Notes: generated by a model not told the origin, from the letters alone. A stretch of 64,000 nt of DNA from Monilinia fructicola (GCA_008692225.1 VICG01000016.1:682001-746000), one strand, 5' to 3'. Positions 1 through 11,826 are shown, counted from the first letter of the stretch. A program made the numbers and translations.

Positions 1-627
1 CATCCCGCTGTGACCAATGTTATGCTACGGATGAACTGATCGTCCGCACGCCGAGGATATTGATCCACCATGCATTCATTCATCATCTCATCACACAACC
101 AGCATTTGCAACGGCGGAGATGATGATGGTGATGATGATGATGAATAACCGACACCAACCTACGGGTCACCTTGGAAATTGGCATTCGCATTCGCATTTG
201 CATGTAAGTCACATCTCAGGACCTCTGCGATAACATCCATCCACCGACACGGAGGACAAATCCATCTCTCCACGCGCTCATGACAAATAGCCCAACCCTA
301 GACTCGGAAAACGGATGAATTGATCTCCGCTCGCGGGCCACTCCACCAGCCTTTCGGTGGAAGGTACGTAGGCGGGTAGGTCTGTGTGCTAGAGGGACAG
401 AGTGAATGGGAGATGGATTTCTAAGAAAGGCTTACTCCGGACACCTTTCGCTTTTCCCAAATTTCGTATATATATTGTGAGCATCCGTCGTGTGATACAA
501 ACGGACCTTCATTTTTCGCTCCATTGGCAGATTCCCGCATCCCGTTGGAATAGTTCAAAAGTTACACCTCATACAACATCAGACGCCACTGCTTCCGCAG
601 CACGATCCCGAAAATAAATCAGCCAAA
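1..627. other. Intergenic region upstream of the MAPEG gene
   Basis: No coding region is recognisable here. The stretch holds a short GAT/ATG trinucleotide tract near 117-145 and ordinary mixed-composition sequence, and it serves as the upstream region and 5' leader of the MAPEG gene. The short ORF at 402-617 has no recognisable domain and lacks coding character. Confidence 0.6.
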
Positions 628-1189
628 ATGGTTACCATCACCCTCGATCCTGACTACGGGTACGTATCATCCCCCTCCCCCTCCCCCTCCCTCCTCACAC
701 TGCCCTCCCAAAATGATCCATCCACCCGCAACCGCAAACCGCAACTAACCCCCCTCCCTCCCCCTCCATAGCTACGTAATCCTCGCCGCAACCTCGACCT
801 TCATCCTCAACTTCCTCCACGGCATCAACACGGGCACGTACCGCAAAGCCGCCCAGGTCGCCTACCCAGCGGCGTACGCGCCCGCCTCGCGCACCGACGC
901 CGAAGCCCACCGCTTCAACTGCGCGCAGCGCGCCCACGCCAACTTCACCGAGAACCACTCGATTGCCGTCTCCGCGCTGCTCATCTCCGGCCTGCAGTTT
1001 CCCAAGACGGCCGCGCTGATGGGGGGCGCGTGGTCCGTGAGTCGCTGGGTCTATATGAAGGGGTATAGTCAGGGGGGGGAGGGCGGCAAGGGGAGATACA
1101 AGGGCGCTTCCTTTTGGTTGTTTCAGTTGGGGCTTATTGGGTTGTGTGGGTGGATGGGGGTCGGCATGGTCTTGGAGGGGAGGAAGTAA
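628..1189 (+). CDS. MAPEG-family microsomal glutathione S-transferase (MGST3-like), 149 aa
   Basis: Two exons (628-659 and 772-1189) join across a 112-nt intron with GTACGT donor and CATAG acceptor, giving 149 residues. The short first exon encodes MVTITLDPDYG. The second carries the family signature FNCAQRAHANFTEN at about residues 48-61, between hydrophobic membrane segments, and ends in a Gly-rich helix. Known MAPEG enzymes are small four-helix integral membrane proteins of the ER or outer mitochondrial membrane with glutathione transferase or peroxidase activity. Length is normal for MGST3. Coding GC is visibly higher than in most of the window. It converges on an epoxide hydrolase 510 bp away, which fits a detoxification role by inference. 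I am confident in the family but not in the substrate. Confidence 0.93.
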
Positions 1190-1699
1190 TTTGGGGTAGG
1201 AGAGTGGCGGGGAAAGCGGGAGGGGGAGGTGCTCTGGACTGATGCGGGGGCCCGCGCTGCTGTACTGGAAGATTCAAGCGGTCTTGCATTGCGTGGTAGA
1301 TTCGATTCAAAAGTTGTGTTGCGAAAAGTACACGAATAATTCATCTCTTAAATACCCACATCATAGTTGATCATACCCAATATCCTCATTGTCTTTGCTC
1401 GGGAGAATTTTTGACGCGTCTACTTGCTGCTCTTGCTCATCGGGAGTTCTCCATGCCTTGTCTGGGACTCGCAAATTTCACCGAGGACTGCATTCTCCAA
1501 GAGCAGGTTCAAGCTGGAGTTTAAAGGGAGCATCACTCCTACGTATCTGTATACCATACTTGTGTAGATTTGATTAATTGATATATTGATGCATCGCGGA
1601 GGTATTATTTTCGGGATTTGAGAAAGACTTGTCATGAATTCACTCCCACAAGCCACTACAATTCCAATCTGCCACTACGATCTCACTCACACGCCCACC
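1190..1699. other. Convergent intergenic region (MAPEG / epoxide hydrolase)
   Basis: This is the 3' flank shared by two convergent genes. Short ORFs exist on both strands but none shows a domain or a plausible splice partner. Nothing else stands out. Confidence 0.6.
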
Positions 1700-3141
1700 T
1701 CACAACTTCGCCCTATCCTCCCCATCATACCCACTCCTCCCCTTGACAACGTCAAAGGCTCCACCGCCCCTCCCAAACATACTCCTCAGATCCCTCGCCA
1801 ACAACTCCGGCTTCTCATGCGCATAAAAGTGACCGCCGCCCACCTCAACATTATCCGCCTCGAACACCACGTCGCCCAGCGTCCTCCCCCACGTCTTCGG
1901 CAACACGCTCAGTTCCTTGGGGTTATGCGAGAATCCCAACTTGACCCTCCCAATATACGATTCCGCATCGTCCCTCGTGACCGTCTGCGGTCCCGGCACC
2001 GTGTGCATGACCTCGTAGTAAATGCGCACCGTGGCCGCGGGACCGGCGCGCGAGAAATAATACACCGACACCCAGGTGAAGATCTCGTCGTCGGACCACG
2101 GATACGCGTCGGTCCAATCGTGCAGCTTCTCGTAGACCCACGCGAGCAGGGCGACGGGCGAATCGTGGAGGCCGTACGAGAGCGTCTGGGGCTTGGTCGC
2201 CTGCTCGAGAAAGTAGCCGCGGCTCTCTTCGGCGAACCATTTCGTGCGCGCGAAGCCGTCGTGCTCGGCGCGGGAGTAGGGCGTCGCGGCGTGCTGGAGC
2301 GCGAGGATCGGGTTCTGCGTGAAGCGCGGCTGCTTGCCGCGGACCATGTTGATGTGGCTTGCTTTGCACTGGGGGTGGGGGGTTGATGCTATCAATATCG
2401 ACGGACCCGTCATGGTGGGGAGTCAGAGGGCGGGAGAACTCACGTGTTGCGGATACAGTTTGCCAATGGCCCGCGTGATGTACATGCCCCAATCTCCACC
2501 TTGGGTGACGTATTCATCATAACCCAATTGCAGCATCAGCTTATGACAGGTTTCCGCATACTGGGCCAATGCGAATCCGCGTTTCTTGACCCCTTCGCTA
2601 AACCCATAGTTTGGCAGTGAAGGGGCAACAATGTGAAACGCTGGGCCGCCTGGTTGCTGAAGAAGCGGGAGAAGACGGAGGACCTCCATGAAAGATCCCG
2701 GCCCTACGAAGCATCATTAGCAACCCATTCACCATTCACCATTCTCCTCTTCTCCTCACCCCCGCCCCAACCTCATCCCCACCATCCCCAGCCCCAGCAA
2801 AACTTACACCCATGCACAAACAGCAACGGAATAGCCCCCTTCACTTCGCTCCTCTGCCACACGAAATGAACATCCAACTCCCCAAACCCGTCCACCTCGA
2901 CGCCCGTCGTGAACTGCGCGGCGCCCTGCGACCCATCGAGACTCCTATTCAATTTCTCCTCTGCAAGCCTCCAATCCCACGCCTCCCACGCCTTCACCAA
3001 GCGCTTCATCTCCTGCAGCGGAACGCCCATGTCCCATTGCGCATCGGGAAGCTCGTCCGGGAATTGGGCGAGGGAAAGTTTAGTTTTGAGGGTATCGATT
3101 TGGGATTGGGAGATTGAGATTTGAAAGGGGAGTGGTGCCAT
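1700..3141 (-). CDS. Epoxide hydrolase (EHN domain plus alpha/beta hydrolase), 420 aa
   Basis: Three exons (3141-2808, 2703-2444, 2368-1700) join through introns of 104 and 75 nt with canonical borders and give 420 residues. The N-terminal part (about residues 3-110) matches the epoxide hydrolase N-terminal domain. It is followed by the oxyanion-hole motif HGWPGS, formed exactly across the first intron, the nucleophile motif GGDWG with Asp near residue 182, and a C-terminal HFYAHEKPE segment carrying the likely catalytic His. These enzymes hydrolyse epoxides to vicinal diols through an Asp-His-acid triad. No signal peptide is evident, so a microsomal or cytosolic location is likely. A purine run at 3293-3331 (pyrimidine on the coding strand) sits about 150-190 bp upstream of the ATG as a promoter-like tract. 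Confidence 0.93.
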
Positions 3142-3745
3142 GGTTTGGTGTTTGGTGTGTGGTGTTGGCGTGTGATGTGAGTGATGGGTGTAATGTGTGT
3201 GACGTGCTCGAATAGAAAGTGATGTAGTCAATTTCTCAATTGTAGACTGGATTGGTTAGAAACTACTTGACAAGTAGGTCTGCGCTGATTCAGAGAAAAA
3301 AAGAGAAAAAAGAGAGAGAAAAAGTAGAGAAAGGGTGTGACGTTCAACATATATAAAGTATGAGTGTCGGGCCTACCCCGCAATTTATCAGAGCACTGCG
3401 GATCAACATCCACAACGGCACATAGGTCGGCTTTGGTACACAAGGCATGGCGGAATTATGTATTTCTCTCCTTTGAAATGCGAATTGGTAGGAAACAGTT
3501 GATTGAGGGTTGGTAGGTTGTCTTTGATCATTTACAAATAATATATATTCTCCATTCATTCATATACATAAGAATGGCCGCATACCTAACCTCATGTGTG
3601 ACTTTTGTTTATTAACTACCTAAGTAAATACTGTATGAATCCAATTTTGTAATTACGAAATAAAAACGCCTATAAGCCATGTGCTCATTCCTCCATAAGG
3701 TATTACCTGATTGCCATTACGCCTATAAACATCAATTTCTCTCTA
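3142..3745. other. Intergenic region: epoxide hydrolase promoter and ECM14 3' flank
   Basis: No gene is visible. A purine-rich run (AGAAAAAAAG-like, 3293-3331) reads as a CT tract on the minus strand, as is common in core promoters of filamentous fungi, and a TATATAAA-like stretch lies near 3351. Confidence 0.5.
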
Positions 3746-5596
3746 CTATCTCATTCGCCTTCGCTTCAACTCCCAGTTGATCTTCTCATATTCCCCACTC
3801 ATCTCATCAGAGATAATCGACTCTTCCTCAACTCCGAGGTGTAAATCCGGTTTGACAGCTTCTTTGGGGATGGCTTCTTCTGACGATACTGATTTTTCGA
3901 TGCCTTTGTTGCCAAGTAGGAAATCGCCAAAATATTTGATCACATTGAATACCTCCTCTCCCGTAGGGACAATGTTTTCCTTTGGAAGCAAGAATCCATA
4001 GCTTCCGGTGTCTCTCAGCTTGATTTGATAACTATATCGGACTCGCAATTCGTGATAAAACCAATCAATGGCAGAACCACCTCCAGTTTCCATTCGGAGA
4101 TGTCGATGCATGACCGGGAAGTTTCGAAGAAACGGCACCTTCACAAGCCGAAGCAACAGTATACTGTTCTCCACTGGATATCCTAATAGCCTTTGCAAGT
4201 CCCATACCAAGTTCTTCAAGGTTCTCCAGACTGGGTGGATCGGCCGAACAGGAATAAGAATAAGGATATAAGACTTGCTGGGAATACGAATGCAAATCCA
4301 AGAAGCCAACAAAACGAACATTGTTGTTTTCAGTCTCATTCTTGGCCCAATCTGCAAATCTACGAGATTCAACAGCCTGGAAAGGTGCATCTCCTGGGTA
4401 ACTCTCCGAGCAAGGATTGTTTTGAGTGTTTGCGACCCACTCGAAACCAAATCCACGGTCTAGATCCAGACCTCGACAGAATGGAAGATTGGTTTGTTGT
4501 CTATTCTTGCGCCATAATCGATCACTCTCCCAGGTATATGCATAGCCATCAACATTAACCGTAGGAATAAGGACAAAGTCAAATTCCTGGAGAAGCTTCG
4601 TGATAGCCGGCGATTTCCCATAAGAAGTGATTAATGACCAGGCAGCATATGTTACGGAGCTTACCGATATCCATTCTCGAGCATGAAATCCACCGGATAA
4701 GATAATGGTTTCCCGTGGCTTGGTGGGTTCTGAAGGTAGGTTGGGCGACACACCAATCTTTAAGGCTGGGATATCGCGACCCTCATAAGAAGTCCCAATG
4801 CTAATCATTCGCACATGTGTTGAAAACATGGAAGCCATAAGACGCATCCACGGTGTAATGATGGATAAGGGCTGATAATCTTGAAAGAATAAATTGTCCA
4901 CACCATCGGTCTTGCTAGCCTTCAAAGTTGGGGTGAATGCCCTTTCAACATGTTTCGGGGGAAAGGTTACATCTCCATATGCCATCGACGGATAAGATTG
5001 ATAAATAGTCCTTGCCAAGTCAGGCATCAAATGTGAGTATGCGTTTTGTAAAGAGTCAGGTAAAAGGCCGAGTAAAGAGGGAACCTATGTCAAAATTAGC
5101 ATTGCGATAACCTGGCACCGAATATCGTTTGACATACATCATCTTCCCTCAGATGAATGTCCGCCCAATTGCTCGTAAATTCCCAAACATCCAAGAAAAG
5201 TGTATCAGCAGCGTCTGCCAATGCTTGTTCTTCCGCGGCAGTGCTGAGATTGAATCGAAGGACTACGTCGCGGCCATATCTTGCAAGTAAAGTGGCAGGA
5301 AGTTGAACATTGGTAGGTCGTGCAGTGCTCCCCGGAACGTTGGGTTTCTTTGCAACCTTCGGGGCAAGGCGGAATATCTTCTCGATCGCAGTATCACGTA
5401 GCCAGGTCAATTTTGGAAGCACACTGCGGTATTTAATATCTGATTTTTCCTCTGTAGTATATTGTGGAGTTACAAGTGACAACTGAGCATGACCATTCGG
5501 GATCCAAGGTACTGCGACGACACGGGGAACACAAAGGATACATACGACAAGGAGAATCAGGGATGAAAATGTTAAATGTGATTGAAGTTGCGACAT
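3746..5596 (-). CDS. ECM14: ECM14-like putative metallocarboxypeptidase (M14 family), with an apparent +1 frameshift
   Basis: Exon 1 is 5596-5138 and exon 2 is 5084-3746, with a 53-nt intron (GTATGT/CATAG). A signal peptide of about 25 residues begins at the first true ATG. A propeptide precedes the M14 domain. Zinc ligands are present in GGFHAREW (about residue 286) and LDLHSYSQ (about 412). The usual catalytic Glu of the FELRDTG motif is replaced by Lys in [11 protein letters not shown], as is known for ECM14, so this is probably an inactive or atypical secreted/cell-wall protein. The reading frame breaks between ACEGA and [11 protein letters not shown], around 4085-4130. Removing one base restores one frame of 598 codons. 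Small runs (TTT, AAA, CCC) lie in that interval. It could be an assembly indel or a real lesion; conservation beyond the break argues for the former. Confidence 0.9.
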
Positions 5597-6500
5597 AATT
5601 AACTTCCCAGATATCAACAGACAATGACCGGAGTAAAGGTCGTGAGTTGTAGGTCGTTGGTCTAGAAATAGTATTTGAAGAGACCCATGAGAGATGGATG
5701 AAAGACTGTGAGTAGTAACCTGGAAGTAGTAAGCTTATTAGTATGCGGGTATGGTCAGTGGGTGGCACTTATCTTTCTGTGAAGGCCTAGAATTTTGCCG
5801 AGATGTCAAAAACATGGATGGAACGGGACGGGATGACTTTCATATTCATAGCAACGATGACAATAACAATGACAATAACAATAACAACAGCAACAGCAAC
5901 AGCAACAACAACAATGACAACAATAACAATGCCCATGACAATAACAGCTATAGTAACCATTCGTAAATTCAATCTATTTTTGCTCATTTATTAACCATAA
6001 TTGAAACCACCATCTCATCTCATTCCATCTTTTCAAAAAACCATCACGATGAAACGTTTTCCGCTCTCCAGAATTAATCAACTTATCCAAACCCAATACC
6101 TCATCCACACAGATAAATACAACAATGAACCTTGGAATCCCCAACATGGTAGGCATCCCATCGACATCGCGTCCTTCTACTCCTCAAGGCGCAGGACCAG
6201 GTGTCCCAAACATCATGCTAGGAGATGTTGATGATGCTGATGCTGTCTATCCGCTCATCTTTGATTGTGGCCCAAGAGATTCCACCGAAGGAGCTGTTGA
6301 AGAGGATGTGTTTCGCCGGTGACGTTGCAGGTAGCCGTGGTCGTTAGCCCTCGTGTCCATGAGGTGGATTACGTAGAGATTGACAGATCTATCGTTGTAG
6401 GGTTCGAGTTTCTTGAAATTGATACGGATCCTTCCTTTAGTTGTTTACTCTTCGGTTGAAGCTATCATGTAGCTAGCTACTGATTATAAGGCTGGCTGAC
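5597..6500. other. Gene-poor region with AAC/AAT microsatellite
   Basis: This is the upstream region of ECM14. It contains an imperfect trinucleotide-like repeat of CAATAACAATGAC and CAACAG units at about 5850-5950. An ATG with good context at 6125 opens a 65-codon ORF (to 6322) rich in Pro and acidic residues, with no recognisable domain. I do not call it a gene. Confidence 0.5.
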
Positions 6501-7440
6501 TTGACCACTCAGGTAGTAAGTATTTAAAGGATTAAAAGAGAATAAAGGTATTTTATCTATAATAATAGCTTTATATTTTAGATATAGACTATAATCCTTT
6601 AATAATTGAGTATATTTATTATTATTACTTAGGCGCGTTTTAAAAGGGGTATAATTAGGCGAGTATAAAACTTATAATTATTTAACGAAATATTAAAATT
6701 TTAAATAATATAAGTATATTATAAATTTAAAATTTTAATATCTTTTTATAAAGTTTTTATATTATAAAAATTAATTTTAAAAGAATAGTAGTATTATAAA
6801 GTTAGTGATTTTTAAAAATTTAAAAATTTAATAATTTATTAATTTATTAATTTATTAATTTAAATTTTAAAGATAATCAAATCTTAAAAACTAAAATTAT
6901 AAAAAAACAATATAAGCTTTAAAGTTTTATAAGATATTTTCAAAATTTAATAATATTTATTATATGAATATAAAAATATAAAAATATAAAAGTATAAATC
7001 TTAAAATCTTAATAAGAAAATTTACTCTTTTAAAATTAATAAACCTTTTTATATTAACTTTATATATATCTTAAATATTAATAATAATTTAAAAATTAGA
7101 AAATATAATAAATAATATAGAAAGTTTAACTTTTGTTTTAATACTTAATAAAATTTTATAAATTTAATTAAAATATTTTTAAGTTATTTAATACTAATAG
7201 AATTTTTTTTTATTAATTCTTTAATATAAATCGATTTTATTATATTATTAGTTATTTAAAAATACTCTTTATAATACAATAGTTCTATAATATATACAAG
7301 TTATATAGAATTTTATTAAGATTTTATTAAATAATTAAAAGTTCTATATTTACGTACGCCTCTTTTAATACTCGAGTAAGTAGTTCTTTAATTATTTAAT
7401 CGATTCGATTAAGATAATAATTACAACCATCTCCTAATTA
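6500..7440. repeat. AT-rich island 1, probable RIP-degraded repeat relic
   Basis: About 0.9 kb consists almost wholly of A and T, dominated by TAAT, AATTT and TATA words and with very few C-containing words. Composition changes sharply at both edges. No ORF longer than about 60 codons survives. In Pezizomycotina such islands are typically transposon remnants mutated by repeat-induced point mutation (C to T on both strands). No terminal repeats or target-site duplications could be recognised by eye, so element class is unknown. Confidence 0.7.
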
Positions 7441-9254
7441 AACTAGCTGGCTATCAAGTCTCTAAAGAATGCATTTTCTCTATAATAGCTTCGTATTTCA
7501 AGTATAATTAGACGATCATCCCTTAATATGTATATGTATCGTTACCATCCTCAACAAATTCCAATTCTCGAAATTTAGTATTTCCTACAAGTACAAGTAC
7601 TTCCAGGTTACTTGAGTTCTTCAATTCTCCAATCCGTTCGATCAAAGAAAGACCAAAGCAATAAATAATACAGCCAGCCAGCCATCTACTTACTAGGTAC
7701 CTAGGTACTCACCAGACCAGCTGGCCACATGGATGACACATCTAAAGGATGAGGAGCTTCAAAAGGATGCATGCATGTATGCGCCCTCCATCTAAAAGAC
7801 ACACACATTACGTAGCGACGGATTTCCCAATCTACCTACCCATCATCATCCATGGATCTGATTCGCGGTCCTTGGATTTGACTTCCTCTGCTACAGTAGT
7901 TAGTGAGCCGTGCTCTCACTCGCGTGAAGACATATCAAGTACAGCTGGGCAGTACTCCGTAGTCTGTCATGCAGCTAATGGATGCTCACTCGTAAGGCTA
8001 CTTAATTCCTTACTGTATGCGAATGAAGGACCAGAACCAATCCATGCACTGACGTATACGTACTGTACGAACTCCGGACTCCGTCCTCCGTACTTGAGGG
8101 CGGGTGGGTGAGTAGGTGTGTGTGTGAGTAGGTGTGTGTGTGGTGAATTGCTTGCTTATCGGCTCTTTCTTATCGGGCTGCTGCGATCCGGATGTTAACC
8201 TTGGATACGAAATGCAGAGGGATCCAACTTGAGTCAACAGGTGGTTCAAGGTTGGTGTAACCTTATTTACTTTTGCTGAAACTACAGTGCTGTGGTAATA
8301 TACGGGGTATACGAGTGCAGTGTTATATCTGAATGGGGACAGTAGACGAGAGATGTATTGGTGGATGCTCGCGCGATTGCATGCTCTGTACGTGCCAGGT
8401 GATTTTACTACACTCCGTTTTATCTTGTCTGTCCAGTGTCCACGGTCTCTCGAGACAGTATCTATCTTTCTGTTCATCGGGGTGGTATTGGTTGTTCCAT
8501 CAATCGTGCTGAATCGAATCGAATCACGTCACGTCCAATCAAATCCAATCATGTATATATCATGCATGAATTGACAATATGGAAGGGTCATGGCTACTTC
8601 GGCATCCCCAGGTTGAGAACTGGAAATCGTCACAAGGAACCTGAAGACTGACCTGTTATCATCTCAGGTTTCATGGTGAGATCTCTACAGAGTATATAAT
8701 ATCACATCATCCATGTATTTCATCATCATCATCATCATCTTCTTCTTCTTCTTCTTCTCCTCCTCCTTCTTCTTCTTCCTCGTCTTTTGTACCTAGTCCT
8801 AGTTCTCGCATGATTTTTGACATTGATACCTTACCTCATGACAGACTGGAAAACAACTTACGTAGTAGATCCGACACTCAGCTGTCTACGTTGACCACTG
8901 ACAACCGCACGGAGAGAAAATCCTGGACCAAATCAATATTCTAAGAAAGGCCAAGAAAATGCGTCGTAAGTTGAGAAGCGCTCGTTTGGACTTGGGAGTG
9001 GTTGATGGAGCTGGACATGTTTAATATTGGCTGGAGAAATCGGAACGATTGGAGTCTCATCACTGCTTGGACCAATCGGATGCGCATCACCTCTTGCATA
9101 TGCATGCTGGAATCTTGCTTGTAAGATGTAACTTCTCCAACGGTTGCTCGCTTGCTCCTCTCATCCTCTCTCCAGTTCAACTTATACGACAAAGAGGGGT
9201 AAGTACTACTTACTACCTAGGTACTGTAAGCACTGAGCAGGCTGCTCGTGAGGA

Positions 9255-9300
9255 GAGCGGCGGGCTGGGCTGGGCTGGGCTGGGCTGGGCTGATCTGATC
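9255..9300. repeat. GGGCT pentanucleotide microsatellite followed by GATCT repeats
   Basis: About five tandem GGGCT units run directly into CTGATCTGATCTGAT. This simple-sequence repeat lies in intergenic DNA and no function is assigned. Confidence 0.85.
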
Positions 9301-9689
9301 TGATATGAAAGTCAAAATGCGAACAAATGGCAAAGTTAACATTAACGAAAGGTCCCTCCTCCTTTGATCAGATCCTTTTCTTAACCAAAAATATATAAAC
9401 GTCCGTTTCGATTTCGTACTCCGTAAACTCTTCCGAAAGCACGTCCACGAAGAAAAAGTCCCAAGTTTTTTGCCTTTTACCTTTTGGGTTCCCCTTCGTC
9501 TCCTTTGCAGATCCCCCCCAAAAGCTTTCGTCTTGGAACATTCCATTCACATCAGCAGATGCGTAAGGCGTGAAGCCAATCCAATTTTCACGCCTAGCGG
9601 TGCACGATGACCTAAAAATAACGTCGACCTCGAACCTTTTTTAATTATTACTTACTGTATTTTTTTATCTTGCACTGATCTTCCAGAAA

Positions 9690-9726
9690 ACGTTAATTAA
9701 CGTCAACGTCAACGTCAACGTTGACC
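9690..9726. promoter_or_regulatory. AACGTC repeat array containing a 12-bp palindrome
   Basis: The motif AACGTC is repeated four times and the last copy forms the perfect palindrome GTCAACGTTGAC. On the opposite strand it reads as repeated TGACGTT, similar to ATF/CREB-type bZIP sites. It lies about 2.5 kb upstream of the Sec7 gene. A regulatory role is inferred only from motif clustering. Confidence 0.35.
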
Positions 9727-10209
9727 CGAACCTCCTCCCCCTCCCCTCCCCTCCCCTCCCCATCCAGATTATCGTTATCGCTGGCCACCACCGACATGCT
9801 TGCTCTTTTGCACAACCTCTCCTCTCCTTGTTTCTCCTCCCCTCTCCTCTCCTCTCCTCTCACCCGGGCCGGGAAATTGCAATTTCAAAAAAAAGTATCA
9901 AATTTACTTGACCCCATATGTAGAGCCACTTGGATCGCATCGCACCCTCGACCTTATGGTTATATATAGGTTGGGTGGGGGGGCATGTATATATAAATCA
10001 TATAATATAACATACTTACAGTAGAAGCGGTATACTTGGATGCAGACGGGATTGTAGATGGATGTGTCCAGTGTTCTGTTTCAGAGCACTTTCTTGGAAT
10101 GTCTTTATTTCTAAAAGGGGAAGATGGATCTTGGGTGATGGATGGATGGTCTTTATGATGGTGTTTTATGATGATGGTGTTTTATGATGATGGCCTTTGA
10201 GAGAGGTAT

Positions 10210-11340
10210 ACAAGTAGTATTATAAGATTATTTATTTATCGTGTTACTTACCTAGGGACTATACCGGCGGTATTATTTCTAGTAGTATATCATTACAGCC
10301 TTAAAGTTTCTATAGATCCTTTTAACCTTTTACTAAAAGCCTTAAATGGGCAGAGAGTAAGCTTCTCGTATGGATTTTAAGGAAAGTAGTTGTGAGTATC
10401 TTATATCTATATAAATGTTTATGTCTACCTAGGTATATAAATATACTTAGTTGATTTAATATGCTTTCTTATACTGAATAAAACCTTAGATTATTAATAA
10501 ATACCTATCTACTTGAATATTAGAATAGAAATTAATTAGATAGTTAAAAGTATTATATTTATATATTTAATAAATAAATATAAATATAGTTTATTATTAA
10601 CCTAAAGAAGTAAAGGTATATATAGATGTTTATATAAGAATATAAAGATAGAATTAAAATTAAAATTATATATAAAATATTTATTTATTTAATTATATAT
10701 ATATATAAATACTAATATAAATATAATTTACTTATGTATATAATTTACTTACTTTAATATATAAGATTATATAAGTAAACTTATAACTAATCACCTAGGT
10801 ATTAATTAGTATCTTATACTACCTAGGTATCCATAGATATCATTAGAACTACTCGTAGACCTAGGTAACTTCTATTTACTACCTATATCGATAGGTTTAA
10901 CGCTTTTAAGTTAGGTAGGTTTTAATTATTCAAATTAAAGATAGAGAGATAGATCTAGAATTTACCATAGTGACCTCGGGAGTATATTATCAATATTATT
11001 TTTCTTTTCATTTTTATTACTATAAGAATTTATTACTATAATCCTATATTTTACTATAATCATTACCATTACCATTATTATTATTACTACTAGGTCTACG
11101 AGTATAACTATTCCTATTACTTACCTAGATAGGTTTTGCGTCATCCTTCTCTTTTAGATTCCTTTAAAAAGGGGAAATATAATAAAGAATATATTTTATC
11201 TACTTATATTCTTAATATCTATATAACTCTATTATTTATCTATTTATCAATTCATTAATTCATTAATCCATTAATTCATTAATTCATTTACTTATTTATT
11301 TATTCCTTTATTTATTTATAAATTTCATCTCTTATTTCAT
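10210..11340. repeat. AT-rich island 2, probable RIP-degraded repeat relic
   Basis: About 1.1 kb of strongly AT-rich sequence is broken by short ACCTAGGTA-type words, and it ends in TTAATTCA/TTATTTAT repeats near 11240-11320. No open coding potential is seen. The texture resembles the island at 6.5-7.4 kb, and both probably derive from mutated mobile elements. The edges are approximate. Confidence 0.65.
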
Positions 11341-11727
11341 TTACCCTTTCTTTTCCACTTCACCTCCCACATCACTCAACTACGGAGTAAACTCCTCCTA
11401 GGTAACCTTACCTTATCTTACTTTCCTCTACTTGGGAGTAACTGAAATAGATTTCGTCCTCTTCCTCTTCCTCTTCCTCTTTACACCCGAACACCTGATA
11501 ATCATTTCAATCATTTCAATCAATTCAATCCGAAAAGAGAAAGACAATTTCAAAAATTCTACGGTACTCGACTCCAAGTATCGTATTGTATCGTTTTATT
11601 GCCTTCGTTTATTCTTTTAGCTTTTTTATCCGAGTTGTATTTTGGTTTCATTTGATTACTACCTAATACTCTAGTATGTATACCTGGGTACTTTTGGTTT
11701 TCATTTGAAGTGAAGTAGAGTGAGTGA

Positions 11728-11826
11728 GTGAGTGAATTGAATTGAATGGAATGGAATTGAATTGAATGGATTTGAATTGAATTAAATGGATTTGATTTGA
11801 TTTGATTTGATTTGATTTGATTTTGA
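11728..11826. repeat. Pentanucleotide microsatellite (GAATT to GATTT)
   Basis: GAATT and GAATG units pass into repeated TTGAT units over about 100 bp. This is a simple repeat in the presumed Sec7 promoter. Confidence 0.85.

Larger units (their letters stand above)
7441..10210. other. Long gene-poor region with microsatellites and short palindromes
   Basis: No supported gene is present. The region holds GTGTGTGAGTAGG-type repeats (about 8107-8145), CAT and CTT trinucleotide runs (about 8721-8780), a GGGCT pentamer array (about 9262-9290), an AACGTC array with a GTCAACGTTGAC palindrome (about 9696-9725), CCCCT/CTCCT runs (about 9730-9860), and a GATGGTGTTTTAT direct repeat (about 10156-10190). 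Several TACCTAGGTA and TACTCCGTA motifs fall here. ORFs such as 8010-8477 (minus) have no domain signature. Confidence 0.55.

Noticed and set aside
1923..2492. 189-codon minus ORF and 250-codon plus ORF across the epoxide hydrolase
   Set aside because: They are shadow frames of a GC-rich true exon, with no family signature.
3746..4456. A separate minus-strand gene of 236 codons
   Set aside because: Its C-terminal half is the conserved end of ECM14 in the shifted frame, and its N-terminal half is a shadow frame.
6125..6322. 65-codon ORF with good start context
   Set aside because: It has no domain, no splice partner and no upstream promoter evidence, so it could not be supported as a gene.
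6390..6420. GGTTCGAGTTTC word as a possible tRNA B box
   Set aside because: No cloverleaf could be folded around it.
9615..9650. Minus-strand GGTTCGAGG word as a possible tRNA
   Set aside because: There is no T-stem pairing, no A box at the right distance and no acceptor stem.
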